Assembly: GCA_900317825.1 (NCBI GenBank)
Contig: ONIH01000008.1
Coordinates: forward strand, 1 to 51,542
Length of the DNA: 51,542 nucleotides
Origin: an uncultured Lachnospiraceae bacterium
Lineage (GTDB): Bacteria > Bacillota > Clostridia > Lachnospirales > Lachnospiraceae
Reading direction: 5' to 3'
Below, one piece after another: positions 1 to 12,448 of the stretch. Below the pieces are notes generated by a model that did not search any database, had not been told where the DNA came from, and saw only the letters and a list, made by a program, of their open reading frames with translations. Numbering within the stretch: position 1 is the stretch's first letter; each line of letters begins with the position of its first letter. Both the position numbers and the translations under genes were made by a program.

Positions 1-20
1 GGGACGAGAAAACATAAAAA

Positions 21-264
21 ACGTCCCTCACACAACTATAAGAGTTTGTGCGAGGGACGTAAATTTTTAAAAAATATACGCGGTTCCACCCTGCTTGCTA
101 TCAGTCGATAGCCACTTCATTAGACTGTGACGGAGTCACCGTACCCGATTAAGGGTCACTCGGAGATGGTCTTCACAGACTGCCTCAACAGAATACTTTC
201 ATCCACATGTATTCCTCTCTGGGAAGAAGCCTGACTGCTACTCTTCTCTTCAACGCTTTATTCG
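21..264 (-). promoter_or_regulatory. T-box leader, probably threonine-specific
   Basis: Read on the minus strand this is a T-box riboswitch. The T-box core AGCAGGGTGGAACCGCG lies at 79-95. The stem I loop-E pair is AGTA (239-242) facing GAA, and the apical AGAGAG element is present. In the usual GAA-N-codon-purine arrangement the specifier is ACC (168-170), a threonine codon. The A in TGGAACC would pair with a tRNA discriminator U, which agrees with Thr but also with Gly or Cys. The terminator is a long hairpin at 21-60 followed by a U-run toward position 10. The regulated gene, probably thrS, lies beyond the left edge. Uncharged tRNA should prevent termination. Confidence 0.85.
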
Positions 265-270
265 CCACAT

Positions 271-299
271 ATAATATTACAATTTTTGCACCTTGTAAA
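271..299 (-). promoter_or_regulatory. Promoter of the T-box transcript
   Basis: Minus strand -35 TTTACA (294-299), 17-base spacer, -10 TATTAT (271-276). It is placed just upstream of stem I of the T-box leader and is sigma-A like. Confidence 0.65.
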
Positions 300-327
300 G
301 TCTTTTTATAAAAATTTCACAGGCTTT

Positions 328-3300
328 TCATGATGCCTTTTTTCCAACATATGCAAGAGGAACTGTGACATTGTCCACATCCTCCTTCTCTGCTGAGGTC
401 GATTCATCAGAGCTGTAGGCAAGAGTTGCACTGTCATACATTGTCGGATCGGTAGGAAGGCTTCCTATACCGCTTGCTCCGAATGTAGAAATATGCATCA
501 GTCCTAGTCCCTTTGAGGAGATCTGTGAAGCAGAGGTCCCAAGAGCCTTAAGCGGAATGGTCATCAGATAGAAGGTATCCTTTGACTTGTCATGGCCTAA
601 GCTGTTGAAGTCAACCACTGTTCCTGTTCCGTCAAGGAATTTATCAGGTGTAAGGCCTGTGTATCCATTTCCATTGATTCCATAGATATGGGATGAAAGG
701 CTTACTCCTCTGTATGACTTGTAGCTGATCCCGGCCTTCTTGAAGCCGATGCAGTTGGCATCATAGTTGAAATCGCCGTCGCTTCCTGTCGTAAACAGAG
801 CCGGAGTTCCATTGGTATTCTTCGATGAGAAGCATGCAAGTGCCGTGATCGGTGTGGCGAAGTCGACATTAAGCCCCCATACCTTTCCGCCATTGCCGGA
901 GAGATTTCCAGAAGAAACCTTCTGACCTGGCACATAGAAGGCAAGCATCTGAGGGATATCCCCGTTATCCGGATATCCATTGTCACTGTTCGGATAGCCC
1001 TGCTCAGGGGCGGAAACGTCAGCGACATTTACATACTGCCATCCAACATAGAGATTGGTATCATCATAGGCCGCATACAGAGCATAATCATCATAGACAG
1101 GTCCCTCATGAGCTCCTCTGAAGGTCCTTGGATCGTCATTTGCAGCTCCCTGAGCAATTATATCAGAGTCTGTAAAGTCAGACGGGCTTGTGATAGTCTT
1201 CTTTGATCCGAAGCCATTGGCGTTTGTGGAGTAAAGCTTTGTCTTTACAGCCTCAGTTGTCTGACCCTTGGTCTGGTTATTGCCAGCTGTATTGCCTGTA
1301 TCGCTTCCGGTATTGTTTTCTGACTTGTTACCAGTATCGTCCTTTTCAGTATCGTTCTTGCTGGTGCTTGTGTCCTTCGATGTATTATTGTTCTTCTTCT
1401 GGTCAGCACTTATAGCCTTGATGTTCTTTGAGTTGATGCCGGCCTTCTTGAAAAGCTTCCTTAGTTCCTTTGCATTTGCCTTAGGCACGAGGACCATCAC
1501 AGACTTATTGACCTTCCTGAAGGAGCTTGTCTTTACAGTCTTAAGGACTGTTGAGTTTACAATCACCTGCTTGAGCTTGCTGCAACCGTAGAATGCCTTA
1601 TTGCCTATAGAAGTAACATTCTTTCCGATAGCTACTGCTGTCATTGTCTTCTGTCTTGCGAAGGCCTTGTTTCCGATAGAGGTAATATCATACTTAACTC
1701 CATCGATCGTTACTGTATCAGGAACGACTATCTTCTTTGGATTCTCGACGAAGCACTCTGAATACTCTACTGCATTCTTATCTCCTACAGCTGTTACTGT
1801 ATAAACCGCATTCTCAGTCGTAAGCTCATCTCCTACCTCGGCAGCATCAGAGTCATCTCCCTCTATATCTTCATAGTCGATGTCAAATATATCTCCATCG
1901 CCTGATAAATCGATATCACCGTCAGTCTTTCCTGTATTATCGTCTTCCTTTCCCGTTTCCCCGGTCTTCTTTTCAACAGCCTTCCATGATGAAGCATCTA
2001 TTGAGCTGAGTGCATATGAGCCGCTGCCGTAGTCAAGTCCGTCTCTGTCTCCCTGATGAGTCGGGAACTGCTGACTTCCGTTTGTAAAAATTACCTTTAC
2101 CGACTTTCCGGAGAGATTTGAAGGTACATTGGTTGCGTATACATCCTTGCCGTTTACCGTTCCGACCTTTGTCATGGCTACTCCAGGCCAGTCGCTGTTC
2201 TTATTATTCGTATCGTTGCTGTCATAGAGATATGCCTTTATATCTCCTGACCAGTTATCGTTGTTTACAAAGTAGATATTGTATGATCCGTCGATCACAG
2301 AGGAAGTATCAGTCGTCTGGCTGCCAGTATTTCCACTGTCTGTATTTCCGGAATCAGTCTTTCCTGAGTCTCCTGTATTTTCAGGAGCGCCTGTGCTGCT
2401 TGTCTTGTAAAGGAATGCAGCTGTCGATCCTCCTATGGTTCCCTTGAGCTTCCCGTTCTGTACAGTAAATGTATTCCTGCTTACTGTATCAACATAGGTT
2501 CCGTCAGAAAGCTTTGTCGAAACATCGACAGAGGTATTTCCGCCGCCGTTTACTAAAGCGACGCCCTTTGATCCTCTCTCGATCATCACGAGATTGTTGT
2601 TGCCTGTAGGATTCGAGATGTTCTGTCCCTGACCGACCATCGCATTTCTGAAGAAGTTCGCACACCTTACGATAGTGCTTTTAAACTCGTCGTTGCCCTT
2701 GGCACCGAGCACATTGTTTCCCCAGTAGTTGCCTGCTGAGCCGTTCGATCCGTCGGGCCTTGAGAAAAACAGAGGTGTCCCGTTCTTCTGTGCCGCAAGG
2801 ATAGCCCAGCCGAGCTCGATCTGCTTGTCAGTAAGCCTGCCAGATTCGTGGTTGTTGCAGTAGGTATCGTGAGACTCCACCCAGGTAACTGCCTTGGAGG
2901 TATCGCTTACCTGCATGTTTTTTAAGTTCCAGGCAGAGAAATTATTATTAGATACCGCGCTTCTTATGGTTCCGCCGTAGTTCGAGGCAGTCATCGACAG
3001 ATACCTCTGGTACTCGTCCTGCGGAACATTGTCTCCCTGCAGCACTTCTCCATAGATGAAGAGATCTGAAGCATCGAACTTGGTTCCGTGCCTGTTGGCT
3101 TCCTTTCCAGTGACAAGAGGCCAGAAATTGTTGGTCCAGCCCTTCTGGCTTGTATACTCGTCCTTAGGATCGGATGGAACACCTATATGCTTGGCTGTAT
3201 CATAACGCATTCCGTCGCAGCCGTCCTTAACGAGCTCGTTTAAGTACTTCACGAAATAATCCTGGAAGCCAGGGTTCTCTGTATTTACATCAGGAAGTCC

Positions 3301-3939
3301 GCCCATCTCTCCGGTCGTGCACTCATAGCGGTTGCCCCACTGGGTGATCTTATTAAAGCCGTTCTTATGATAGAGTCCGCCAGCTACGCCTTTTCCACCG
3401 CCTGCTGCATTGATCAGATTCTGTGATACATCATTAAGCCTTGGTGTCGTGTGGTTAGGGATTACATCTACTATGACCTTGATCCCGTACTTGTCAGCCT
3501 CGGCGCACATATCCTTGAAGTCTTCCTCACTTCCGAGCTGATAGTTGCCGATAGTCCAGTCTGTAGGCTGGTACTGCCACCACCAGCATCCATCCGTTCC
3601 GTTCGTCTGGTCATTACCCATAAGCTTCATAGTCGGATAAGCATTGACACAGGCATTGGCTGGAGAAGTCTGCACTGTCGAAAAGCCTGCGGCTGCGATG
3701 TCCTTCATGTTAGCCTTTATGGTCCTAAATGACCAGCACCAGGCATGGAGGATAGCTCCATCTACTGTATTCGTTGCCAGATTATTCTCCCTGGCCTCTG
3801 CATCTGTAGCATGTGTTCTGGATGCAGGGGTCGCTGCATATGTCCTTACAGCGTAAAATCCGCTCTGAGGTGAAACGAACGTGAATGCACAGGCTGCCGC
3901 CATGATGGCAGCAAACGCCCTTCTTTTCTGATTCTTCAT
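328..3939 (-). CDS. Secreted multidomain alpha-amylase (GH13)
   Basis: A 1203-residue extracellular amylase that should hydrolyse alpha-1,4 bonds in starch. A signal peptide covers about residues 1-36. The GH13 barrel (about 45-430) shows the VDVIPNH region (157-163), nucleophile D247 in GMRYDTAKH, acid/base E298 in YGEVLQG and D358 in VESHDTYC. A beta C-domain follows to about 515. A CBM26-like starch-binding module occupies about 551-655, an acidic linker about 656-705, a BspA-type leucine-rich-repeat segment (ITSIGNKAF repeats) about 705-820, and a Ser/Thr/Asn/Lys linker about 850-900. The last 300 residues (DTNLYVGWQYVNV) look like a CBM9/DOMON-type carbohydrate module. No LPxTG anchor or dockerin is seen. 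The start follows a GAAAGGGATC ribosome site. Monocistronic, ending before the T-box unit. Confidence 0.92.
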   Translation of the reverse strand: MKNQKRRAFAAIMAAACAFTFVSPQSGFYAVRTYAATPASRTHATDAEARENNLATNTVDGAILHAWCWSFRTIKANMKDIAAAGFSTVQTSPANACVNAYPTMKLMGNDQTNGTDGCWWWQYQPTDWTIGNYQLGSEEDFKDMCAEADKYGIKVIVDVIPNHTTPRLNDVSQNLINAAGGGKGVAGGLYHKNGFNKITQWGNRYECTTGEMGGLPDVNTENPGFQDYFVKYLNELVKDGCDGMRYDTAKHIGVPSDPKDEYTSQKGWTNNFWPLVTGKEANRHGTKFDASDLFIYGEVLQGDNVPQDEYQRYLSMTASNYGGTIRSAVSNNNFSAWNLKNMQVSDTSKAVTWVESHDTYCNNHESGRLTDKQIELGWAILAAQKNGTPLFFSRPDGSNGSAGNYWGNNVLGAKGNDEFKSTIVRCANFFRNAMVGQGQNISNPTGNNNLVMIERGSKGVALVNGGGNTSVDVSTKLSDGTYVDTVSRNTFTVQNGKLKGTIGGSTAAFLYKTSSTGAPENTGDSGKTDSGNTDSGNTGSQTTDTSSVIDGSYNIYFVNNDNWSGDIKAYLYDSNDTNNKNSDWPGVAMTKVGTVNGKDVYATNVPSNLSGKSVKVIFTNGSQQFPTHQGDRDGLDYGSGSYALSSIDASSWKAVEKKTGETGKEDDNTGKTDGDIDLSGDGDIFDIDYEDIEGDDSDAAEVGDELTTENAVYTVTAVGDKNAVEYSECFVENPKKIVVPDTVTIDGVKYDITSIGNKAFARQKTMTAVAIGKNVTSIGNKAFYGCSKLKQVIVNSTVLKTVKTSSFRKVNKSVMVLVPKANAKELRKLFKKAGINSKNIKAISADQKKNNNTSKDTSTSKNDTEKDDTGNKSENNTGSDTGNTAGNNQTKGQTTEAVKTKLYSTNANGFGSKKTITSPSDFTDSDIIAQGAANDDPRTFRGAHEGPVYDDYALYAAYDDTNLYVGWQYVNVADVSAPEQGYPNSDNGYPDNGDIPQMLAFYVPGQKVSSGNLSGNGGKVWGLNVDFATPITALACFSSKNTNGTPALFTTGSDGDFNYDANCIGFKKAGISYKSYRGVSLSSHIYGINGNGYTGLTPDKFLDGTGTVVDFNSLGHDKSKDTFYLMTIPLKALGTSASQISSKGLGLMHISTFGASGIGSLPTDPTMYDSATLAYSSDESTSAEKEDVDNVTVPLAYVGKKAS

Positions 3940-4104
3940 TTGTGTAGATCCCTTTCATAATGTAAAGTCACTGCCGCAGCAAACCTCGCTGTAGCATCCC
4001 CGCAGGACTGATTTTTACGCCCTCCTTCCACAGTTCCAGCGTCAATCCGAAGTCTCCAGTTAATTTGCGTTTATTTGGAAACTTCTTTATAAAGCATTTA
4101 TTAA

Positions 4105-4133
4105 ATAATACTTACAAGGTTGCGCAGAATCAA
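4105..4133 (-). promoter_or_regulatory. Promoter of the amylase gene
   Basis: Minus strand -35 TTGATT (4128-4133), 17-base spacer, -10 TATTAT (4105-4110). It leaves a leader of about 160 bases before the amylase start that contains GC-rich inverted segments around 3968-4005. The 305-base gap between the divergent amylase and GGDEF genes (3940-4244) holds only these promoter elements. Confidence 0.6.
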
Positions 4134-4196
4134 TGATACATTTCTTAGAATCGTGTTGATTTTTCACGAAATCACAATTCATTTCCTTTGAAAGTT

Positions 4197-4206
4197 ATGC
4201 TATACT
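4197..4206 (+). promoter_or_regulatory. Extended -10 of the TPR-GGDEF gene
   Basis: TG-C-TATACT (hexamer 4201-4206) is an extended -10 on the plus strand, about 40 bases before the start at 4245. No clear -35 is found at 17 bases, which is tolerated by extended -10 promoters. Confidence 0.45.
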
Positions 4207-4244
4207 GTTATAGTGCATTTACATGCTTACGAAAGGCAGCAGAC

Positions 4245-5879
4245 ATGAAGAATTTCAATCTACAGACACCAGAAGTTCAGGAAAAAATACGAATGATCGA
4301 GAGTGATTATGACTCGAACAAAACAAAAGCATTCGAGCTTACCAAAGAGCTGATGGCTGAGGCCGTTGCAACCGGTAACTCGCTTGTCTGTGGGTTCTGT
4401 CATGCCTATCTTGCCCGGTACTATTATATAAAGGGTGATCTCAAGGAGTGTATGAGTCACATCCGTGCCGGCCTGAAGGTTCAGGAGGCGAATAAGGACT
4501 ACGATTCGATCTCCATCTCCTATAATCTCCTCGGCATCGACGCCATGAACCATGGCGAGTACCCTATCGCACTTGACTATTATGAAAACGCGCTGGACGC
4601 CCACGAGCCGGGCAAGTCCGTTTCCGGCGCTGCATTGGTAAATATCGGCCACATCTATTATGAGGTCGGTGATTTTAACAAGGCCTTGTCTTACTGCAAA
4701 AGAGGACGCACTATCCTCGAGAAAGAAGACCATCCTTACTCGCTGCTCGTAGAACTCGCTCAGGAAGCCACTTACAATATCTGGTCCAAGCGGCTCGTCA
4801 AGGCGCGCGAAGTAATGCAGGAGCTCTCTGATCTTGAAGACCGGCTCCGTCAAAAATATCCGGATGAGATTTTTACAGACCTCTATGAGGTTCAGATATA
4901 TTACTACGATACGGTACAGGAACCTGAAAAGCGGGATCAGGCTTTCAGGACTTATATAGATGCTCTACGCAGATACGACGGTTCTTTTATCGATTATTCC
5001 GAAAATATAAACTGGATCTGCGATACAATGTTTAATTCCGGGAAGCTCGATTTCGTCGGAGATCTCCTGGATCTGACCCGCGATTCCGTGATGGATTCGG
5101 GGATCCCTTTTATGCAGCTTCAGTTTCTCGAGCGTGACGTGAAGTACCACAAGCGCATCGGCGATGATGAGCAGGTTCATCTGCTCGAATCTAAATACTT
5201 CCAGATCAGCTGCATCAAAAACCGCGAGGATCTGCGCATCTACCGGACGAATATCAGCATCCATAACGATCTGAACAGCCTGAAGGCAGAAAAGGACCGG
5301 GTCGAAGAAGAAAACCGTCAGCTGCTTAAGGCCGCTTCCATCGACCCTCTGACACAGATAGCGAACAGAGCTCTCCTGAACCAGAAGGCTGAGTTTTATT
5401 TTCAGATGGCCGACATGTATCAGGCGTCTCTGGGCGTTGAAATGCTTGACGTGGATTTTTTCAAGGAGTTCAACGACACCTACGGTCACCAGGAGGGTGA
5501 CCGCTGCCTTCGGCTCGTGGCGAATATCCTGAAGGACATCTCCTCTAATGACATCTTCGTCGCGAGGTACGGCGGTGATGAGTTCATGGCCATCTACTAT
5601 GATATGACTGATGACCAGATCCTGAAAAAAGCTGAGCAGATCCGTGATACCATATCACAGATGCATATAAAAAATGAGCATTCGAAGACTACCGGTTATC
5701 TGTCGGTTTCGCAGGGCATTAGGAATTCTGTACCGAAACCGGGTAACAGGGTTTGGGATTACACTTATGGCGCTGACAATGCCCTCTATAAAGTAAAAAA
5801 GACCCAGAAAGGCAATATCGTCCTCCTTCACAGCGTCGCTTTCAACGAATCGGTGCTTAAGGATGCCATAAACGAATAG
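4245..5879 (+). CDS. TPR-repeat diguanylate cyclase (GGDEF)
   Basis: A 544-residue cytoplasmic protein predicted to make cyclic di-GMP from two GTP. Residues 1-300 are helical TPR-like repeats (for example SISYNLLGIDAMNHGEYPIALDYYENAL), then a coiled coil (about 340-362) and a GGDEF domain with metal-ligand aspartates D402 and D404 (LDVDFFK) and the signature RYGGDEF (443-447). No RxxD inhibitory site is present at the usual place before the signature, so product inhibition may be absent. The start at 4245 is preferred over an upstream in-frame ATG at 4188 because GAAAGG lies 8 bases before it and the -10 overlaps the longer form. The peptidase T gene begins 13 bases after the stop, so the two are probably co-transcribed. 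Confidence 0.88.
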   Translation: MKNFNLQTPEVQEKIRMIESDYDSNKTKAFELTKELMAEAVATGNSLVCGFCHAYLARYYYIKGDLKECMSHIRAGLKVQEANKDYDSISISYNLLGIDAMNHGEYPIALDYYENALDAHEPGKSVSGAALVNIGHIYYEVGDFNKALSYCKRGRTILEKEDHPYSLLVELAQEATYNIWSKRLVKAREVMQELSDLEDRLRQKYPDEIFTDLYEVQIYYYDTVQEPEKRDQAFRTYIDALRRYDGSFIDYSENINWICDTMFNSGKLDFVGDLLDLTRDSVMDSGIPFMQLQFLERDVKYHKRIGDDEQVHLLESKYFQISCIKNREDLRIYRTNISIHNDLNSLKAEKDRVEEENRQLLKAASIDPLTQIANRALLNQKAEFYFQMADMYQASLGVEMLDVDFFKEFNDTYGHQEGDRCLRLVANILKDISSNDIFVARYGGDEFMAIYYDMTDDQILKKAEQIRDTISQMHIKNEHSKTTGYLSVSQGIRNSVPKPGNRVWDYTYGADNALYKVKKTQKGNIVLLHSVAFNESVLKDAINE

Positions 5880-5892
5880 AAAGGATTTACAA

Positions 5893-7107
5893 ATGACACT
5901 TTTAGACAGATTTTTAAAATACATATCAGTATGGACTACTTCGGAGGAAGGAACTGGTAAGACTCCAAGTACTGACAGGCAGTTAAAACTGGCTGAAATA
6001 CTTGAGGCAGAGTTACGGGAAATAGGCGTTCCTGAAGTATGTACAGAGACGGGATACGTGTATGGCCATCTGCCGGCTTCTCCTGAGTTCGAGGGCAAAA
6101 AGGCTGTCGCCTTTATATCGCACATGGACACTGCTCCAGATTTCAGCGGTGAGAACGTAAAGCCACAGATCTTTGAAAACTACGATGGATGTGATGTAGA
6201 GCTCAAAGGTAGCGGTGAGATGCTTACAGTAGCTGACTTCCCGGAGCTTAAAAGTCTTAAAGGAAGGACTCTGATCACCACTGATGGCACTTCTCTCTTA
6301 GGCGCTGACGACAAGGCCGGCGATGCCGAGATCATGACTGCTGTCTCTGAGATCATCAGTGAAGGAACTCCGCATGGAGACATCTACATCGTATTCACTC
6401 CGGATGAAGAGATTGGTGAGGGACCTGACCATTTTTCATTTGAAAAGTGCAAGGCTGATTACGGCTACACCGTAGACGGCGATTACGAGGGCGAGGTTGC
6501 CTACGAGAACTTCAACGCCGCTGGCGCCCGTGTCATTTTTTCAGGAAAAAATGTCCACCCAGGTGAGGCTAAGGATATCATGAAAAATGCCGCTTCTATC
6601 GCCTGCGAATTCCAGAGCCTGCTGCCAGAGGCTGAGACGCCGGAGCACACAGAGAAACGCGAGGGATTTTATCATCTGACTGATATGAGCGGAAACTGCG
6701 AAAAAGCCGAACTCGGCTATATCATCAGAGATCACGACAAGGATTCATTTGAAAGCAGAAAGAGCTTCATGGCCTCTGTCGCCGGACTTCTGAACCAGAA
6801 GTACGGTGAAGGCACTGTGAAGCTCGAAATAACTGATCAGTATCAGAATATGCTTGAGATCATGAAAGACCACATGGACGTGATCGACGCAGCAAGAGCT
6901 GCCATAAAATCCGTAGGACTCGAGCCGATAAGCCGTCCTGTACGCGGAGGAACAGATGGAGCCCAGCTCTCATTCAAGGGCCTCCCATGCCCGAATCTCG
7001 GCACAGGAGGCTATTGTTTCCATGGTCCTTATGAGCACTGCACTCTTGAAGGAATGCAGACCGAGGTAAAGATCATCAGATATCTGATGACCCATCCTCT
7101 CAGCTAA
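5893..7107 (+). CDS. pepT: Peptidase T (tripeptide aminopeptidase, M20B)
   Basis: A 404-residue cytosolic di-zinc aminopeptidase that releases the N-terminal residue of tripeptides. All metal ligands of the family are visible: H77 and D79 in SHMDTAPDF, D140 in LLGADDKAG, E172/E173 in DEEIGEG (general base and ligand), D195 in TVDGDYEGE and H377 in HGPYEHCTLEG. Length matches the family. The ribosome site AAAGGA overlaps the end of the GGDEF gene. It converges with the GH127 gene, only 5 bases between the stops, with no obvious terminator. Confidence 0.95.
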   Translation: MTLLDRFLKYISVWTTSEEGTGKTPSTDRQLKLAEILEAELREIGVPEVCTETGYVYGHLPASPEFEGKKAVAFISHMDTAPDFSGENVKPQIFENYDGCDVELKGSGEMLTVADFPELKSLKGRTLITTDGTSLLGADDKAGDAEIMTAVSEIISEGTPHGDIYIVFTPDEEIGEGPDHFSFEKCKADYGYTVDGDYEGEVAYENFNAAGARVIFSGKNVHPGEAKDIMKNAASIACEFQSLLPEAETPEHTEKREGFYHLTDMSGNCEKAELGYIIRDHDKDSFESRKSFMASVAGLLNQKYGEGTVKLEITDQYQNMLEIMKDHMDVIDAARAAIKSVGLEPISRPVRGGTDGAQLSFKGLPCPNLGTGGYCFHGPYEHCTLEGMQTEVKIIRYLMTHPLS

Positions 7108-7112
7108 ATAGA

Positions 7113-10576
<3,464 letters not shown>

Positions 10577-11464
10577 TCAGCCCTTTACTGCGCCTGCGGT
10601 CATTCCTTCGATGAAGTACTTCTGGAATGCGATAAACAGAATGAAGATCGGGATGATCGAGAAGCATGAACCTACGATCAGGAGACTGTAGTTGTTTCCA
10701 TACGGGTTCAGAAGGGTGTTAAGACCAAGGGTCAGGGTGTATTTGTCCTCGCTTCTGATAACGAGCAGAGGCCACATGTAGTTGTTCCAGGCGTTCATAC
10801 CGTTGAGGATAGCCATGGCTGCGAAAGCCGGCTTCATGATAGGTATGATCAGCTTGAAAAATATACCGTACTCTGTAGCTCCGTCGATACGGCCAGCTTC
10901 GATCAGCGACTTCGGCATTCCGAGAAGGTACTGCCTGAAGAAGAAAATAGTCGAAGCGTTCGCAAGGAACGGGATCACGATAGCGAAGTAAGTATCCATC
11001 AGCTGCCAGTCTGACATCTGCTGATACAGAGGAAGCATGATGACTTCGAAAGGAACTGACATGATCCCTAAGACTATCATAAACAGGAAATTCCTGCCCT
11101 TGAATTCATAAGCTGCAAATCCGTAAGCTACGAAGGCACTTACCAGAAGGGTAAGGACTACTGTGATGACTGTCAGGATGATACTGTTCCTGAACCATAT
11201 CCAGTAGTTGTGATCTCCGTTGAACAGGAGATCATAGTTGACGAGTGACCATTTGCTGAACTCAGGATTTAAGTTCAGTCCGTATGCCACGAAATCATCT
11301 CCCGGCTTGAAGCTCGCGATAAAAAGTACGTAGATCGGGATGATGATCAGTACAGCAAGGATAGTAAAAAGTATGATAAGTCCGGCCGTTTTTCCGTTGT
11401 CTCTTCTTTTCTTTTTCTTATAAGAAGCTCTGGCCTGTTCTGACATTACGCTTAGATCTGCCAT
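10577..11464 (-). CDS. Sugar ABC transporter permease (MalG/AraQ type)
   Basis: A 295-residue inner-membrane permease with six predicted helices and the coupling-loop motif EAGRIDGATEYGIFFKLIIP that contacts the ATPase. It forms a heterodimer with the product of the gene before it, with which it shares a TAATG stop/start overlap at 11464. The substrate is inferred to be an arabinose-containing oligosaccharide from the downstream arabinofuranosidases. No ATPase gene is nearby, so a shared MsmX-type ATPase encoded elsewhere is likely, as is usual for this family in Firmicutes. Confidence 0.92.
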   Translation of the reverse strand: MADLSVMSEQARASYKKKKRRDNGKTAGLIILFTILAVLIIIPIYVLFIASFKPGDDFVAYGLNLNPEFSKWSLVNYDLLFNGDHNYWIWFRNSIILTVITVVLTLLVSAFVAYGFAAYEFKGRNFLFMIVLGIMSVPFEVIMLPLYQQMSDWQLMDTYFAIVIPFLANASTIFFFRQYLLGMPKSLIEAGRIDGATEYGIFFKLIIPIMKPAFAAMAILNGMNAWNNYMWPLLVIRSEDKYTLTLGLNTLLNPYGNNYSLLIVGSCFSIIPIFILFIAFQKYFIEGMTAGAVKG

Positions 11465-12348
11465 TATCTTTCCTCCTTACTGAAAGTACCATTCAGCTTC
11501 AGCTGGATGAAGTTTACGATCATTACAAAGATAAGAAGCACTATACCTACGGCACATGCATAACCCATGGCTCTCTTCTCGATACCCTGTCTGTAAAGGT
11601 ATCCTACGATGGTAAGTCCGATGTTGTTCGGTGAGTTATTACCACGCCACAGCATGAATGACTCAAGGAACATTGCGAGACCTGCGTAGATGGAGATCGT
11701 CAGCACGTAGATAGTAGTCGGTTTTACGAGTGGAATAGTTATCGATTTAAACTGCTGCCATTTGCTGGCTCCGTCGATCTCGGCGGCCTCATAGAGATCT
11801 GCAGGTATCGACTGGATCCCGGCCAGGAAGTACATGATATTTACTCCGGTCCATCTCCAGCAGCAGAGAGTTAGCAGTGCGAAATACGCTGTACCCTGTG
11901 ACTTCAGCCACTTGATAGGCGCATGTCCGAAAAGTCCGATGACCTGGTTGAGCAGGGATTCGCTTGCTTCACCGAACATAAGTCTGAATACTGTACCTGC
12001 TACGACTACAGATGTAAGAGCCGGCAGGAAATATATCGACTTAAAGATATTGGAGTGCTTCATCAGATGACTGTTCAGAAGAACTGCAAAAAGCAGTGGG
12101 AACGGTATCAGGAGCACCAGCGTGAGAATACAGTACTTTACTGAGTTTGATACGGCCTTCCAGAATATCTTATCTGTCAGAAGACGCTGATAGTTTCCAA
12201 GTCCGACCCACTGGTCTTTCATGACATCCTGGAAACTGAGATTGATACCTTTGATGATAGGTCCCAGCCAGAACAGAAGGACAGTCAGTACAAACGGAAG
12301 CACGAATACATATGGAGCCGCTTTCTGTGAATAGAAAAATTTTTTCAT
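11464..12348 (-). CDS. Sugar ABC transporter permease (MalF/AraP type)
   Basis: A 294-residue membrane permease with N-terminal helix APYVFVLPFVLTVLLFWLGP, six helices in all, and the coupling motif EAAEIDGASKWQQFKSITIP. It belongs to the CUT1 family of oligosaccharide importers and pairs with the next permease. It is separated from the binding-protein gene by 100 bases that contain a stem-loop. Confidence 0.92.
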   Translation of the reverse strand: MKKFFYSQKAAPYVFVLPFVLTVLLFWLGPIIKGINLSFQDVMKDQWVGLGNYQRLLTDKIFWKAVSNSVKYCILTLVLLIPFPLLFAVLLNSHLMKHSNIFKSIYFLPALTSVVVAGTVFRLMFGEASESLLNQVIGLFGHAPIKWLKSQGTAYFALLTLCCWRWTGVNIMYFLAGIQSIPADLYEAAEIDGASKWQQFKSITIPLVKPTTIYVLTISIYAGLAMFLESFMLWRGNNSPNNIGLTIVGYLYRQGIEKRAMGYACAVGIVLLIFVMIVNFIQLKLNGTFSKEER

Positions 12349-12382
12349 CAGTTTTACCCCGTTTTCTAATCTTTTTTAATAC

Positions 12383-12418
12383 AAAACGGGCACATCCCGC
12401 ATATACGAGACGTGCCCG
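12383..12418 (-). terminator. Stem-loop between binding protein and permease genes
   Basis: CGGGCAC (12387-12393) pairs with GTGCCCG (12412-12418). On the minus strand it is followed by GTTTTGTATTAAAAAAG, a weak U-tract. Such hairpins after binding-protein genes often act as partial terminators or 3' mRNA stabilisers so that the binding protein outnumbers the permeases. Confidence 0.6.
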
Positions 12419-12448
12419 CAGAGACTCGTTCCTGGTTTATCTGTTAAC

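Noticed and set aside
1203-1804. Plus-strand frames opposite the amylase linkers
   Set aside because: Low-complexity Ser/Leu/Phe-rich shadows of the repetitive amylase linker and LRR segment.
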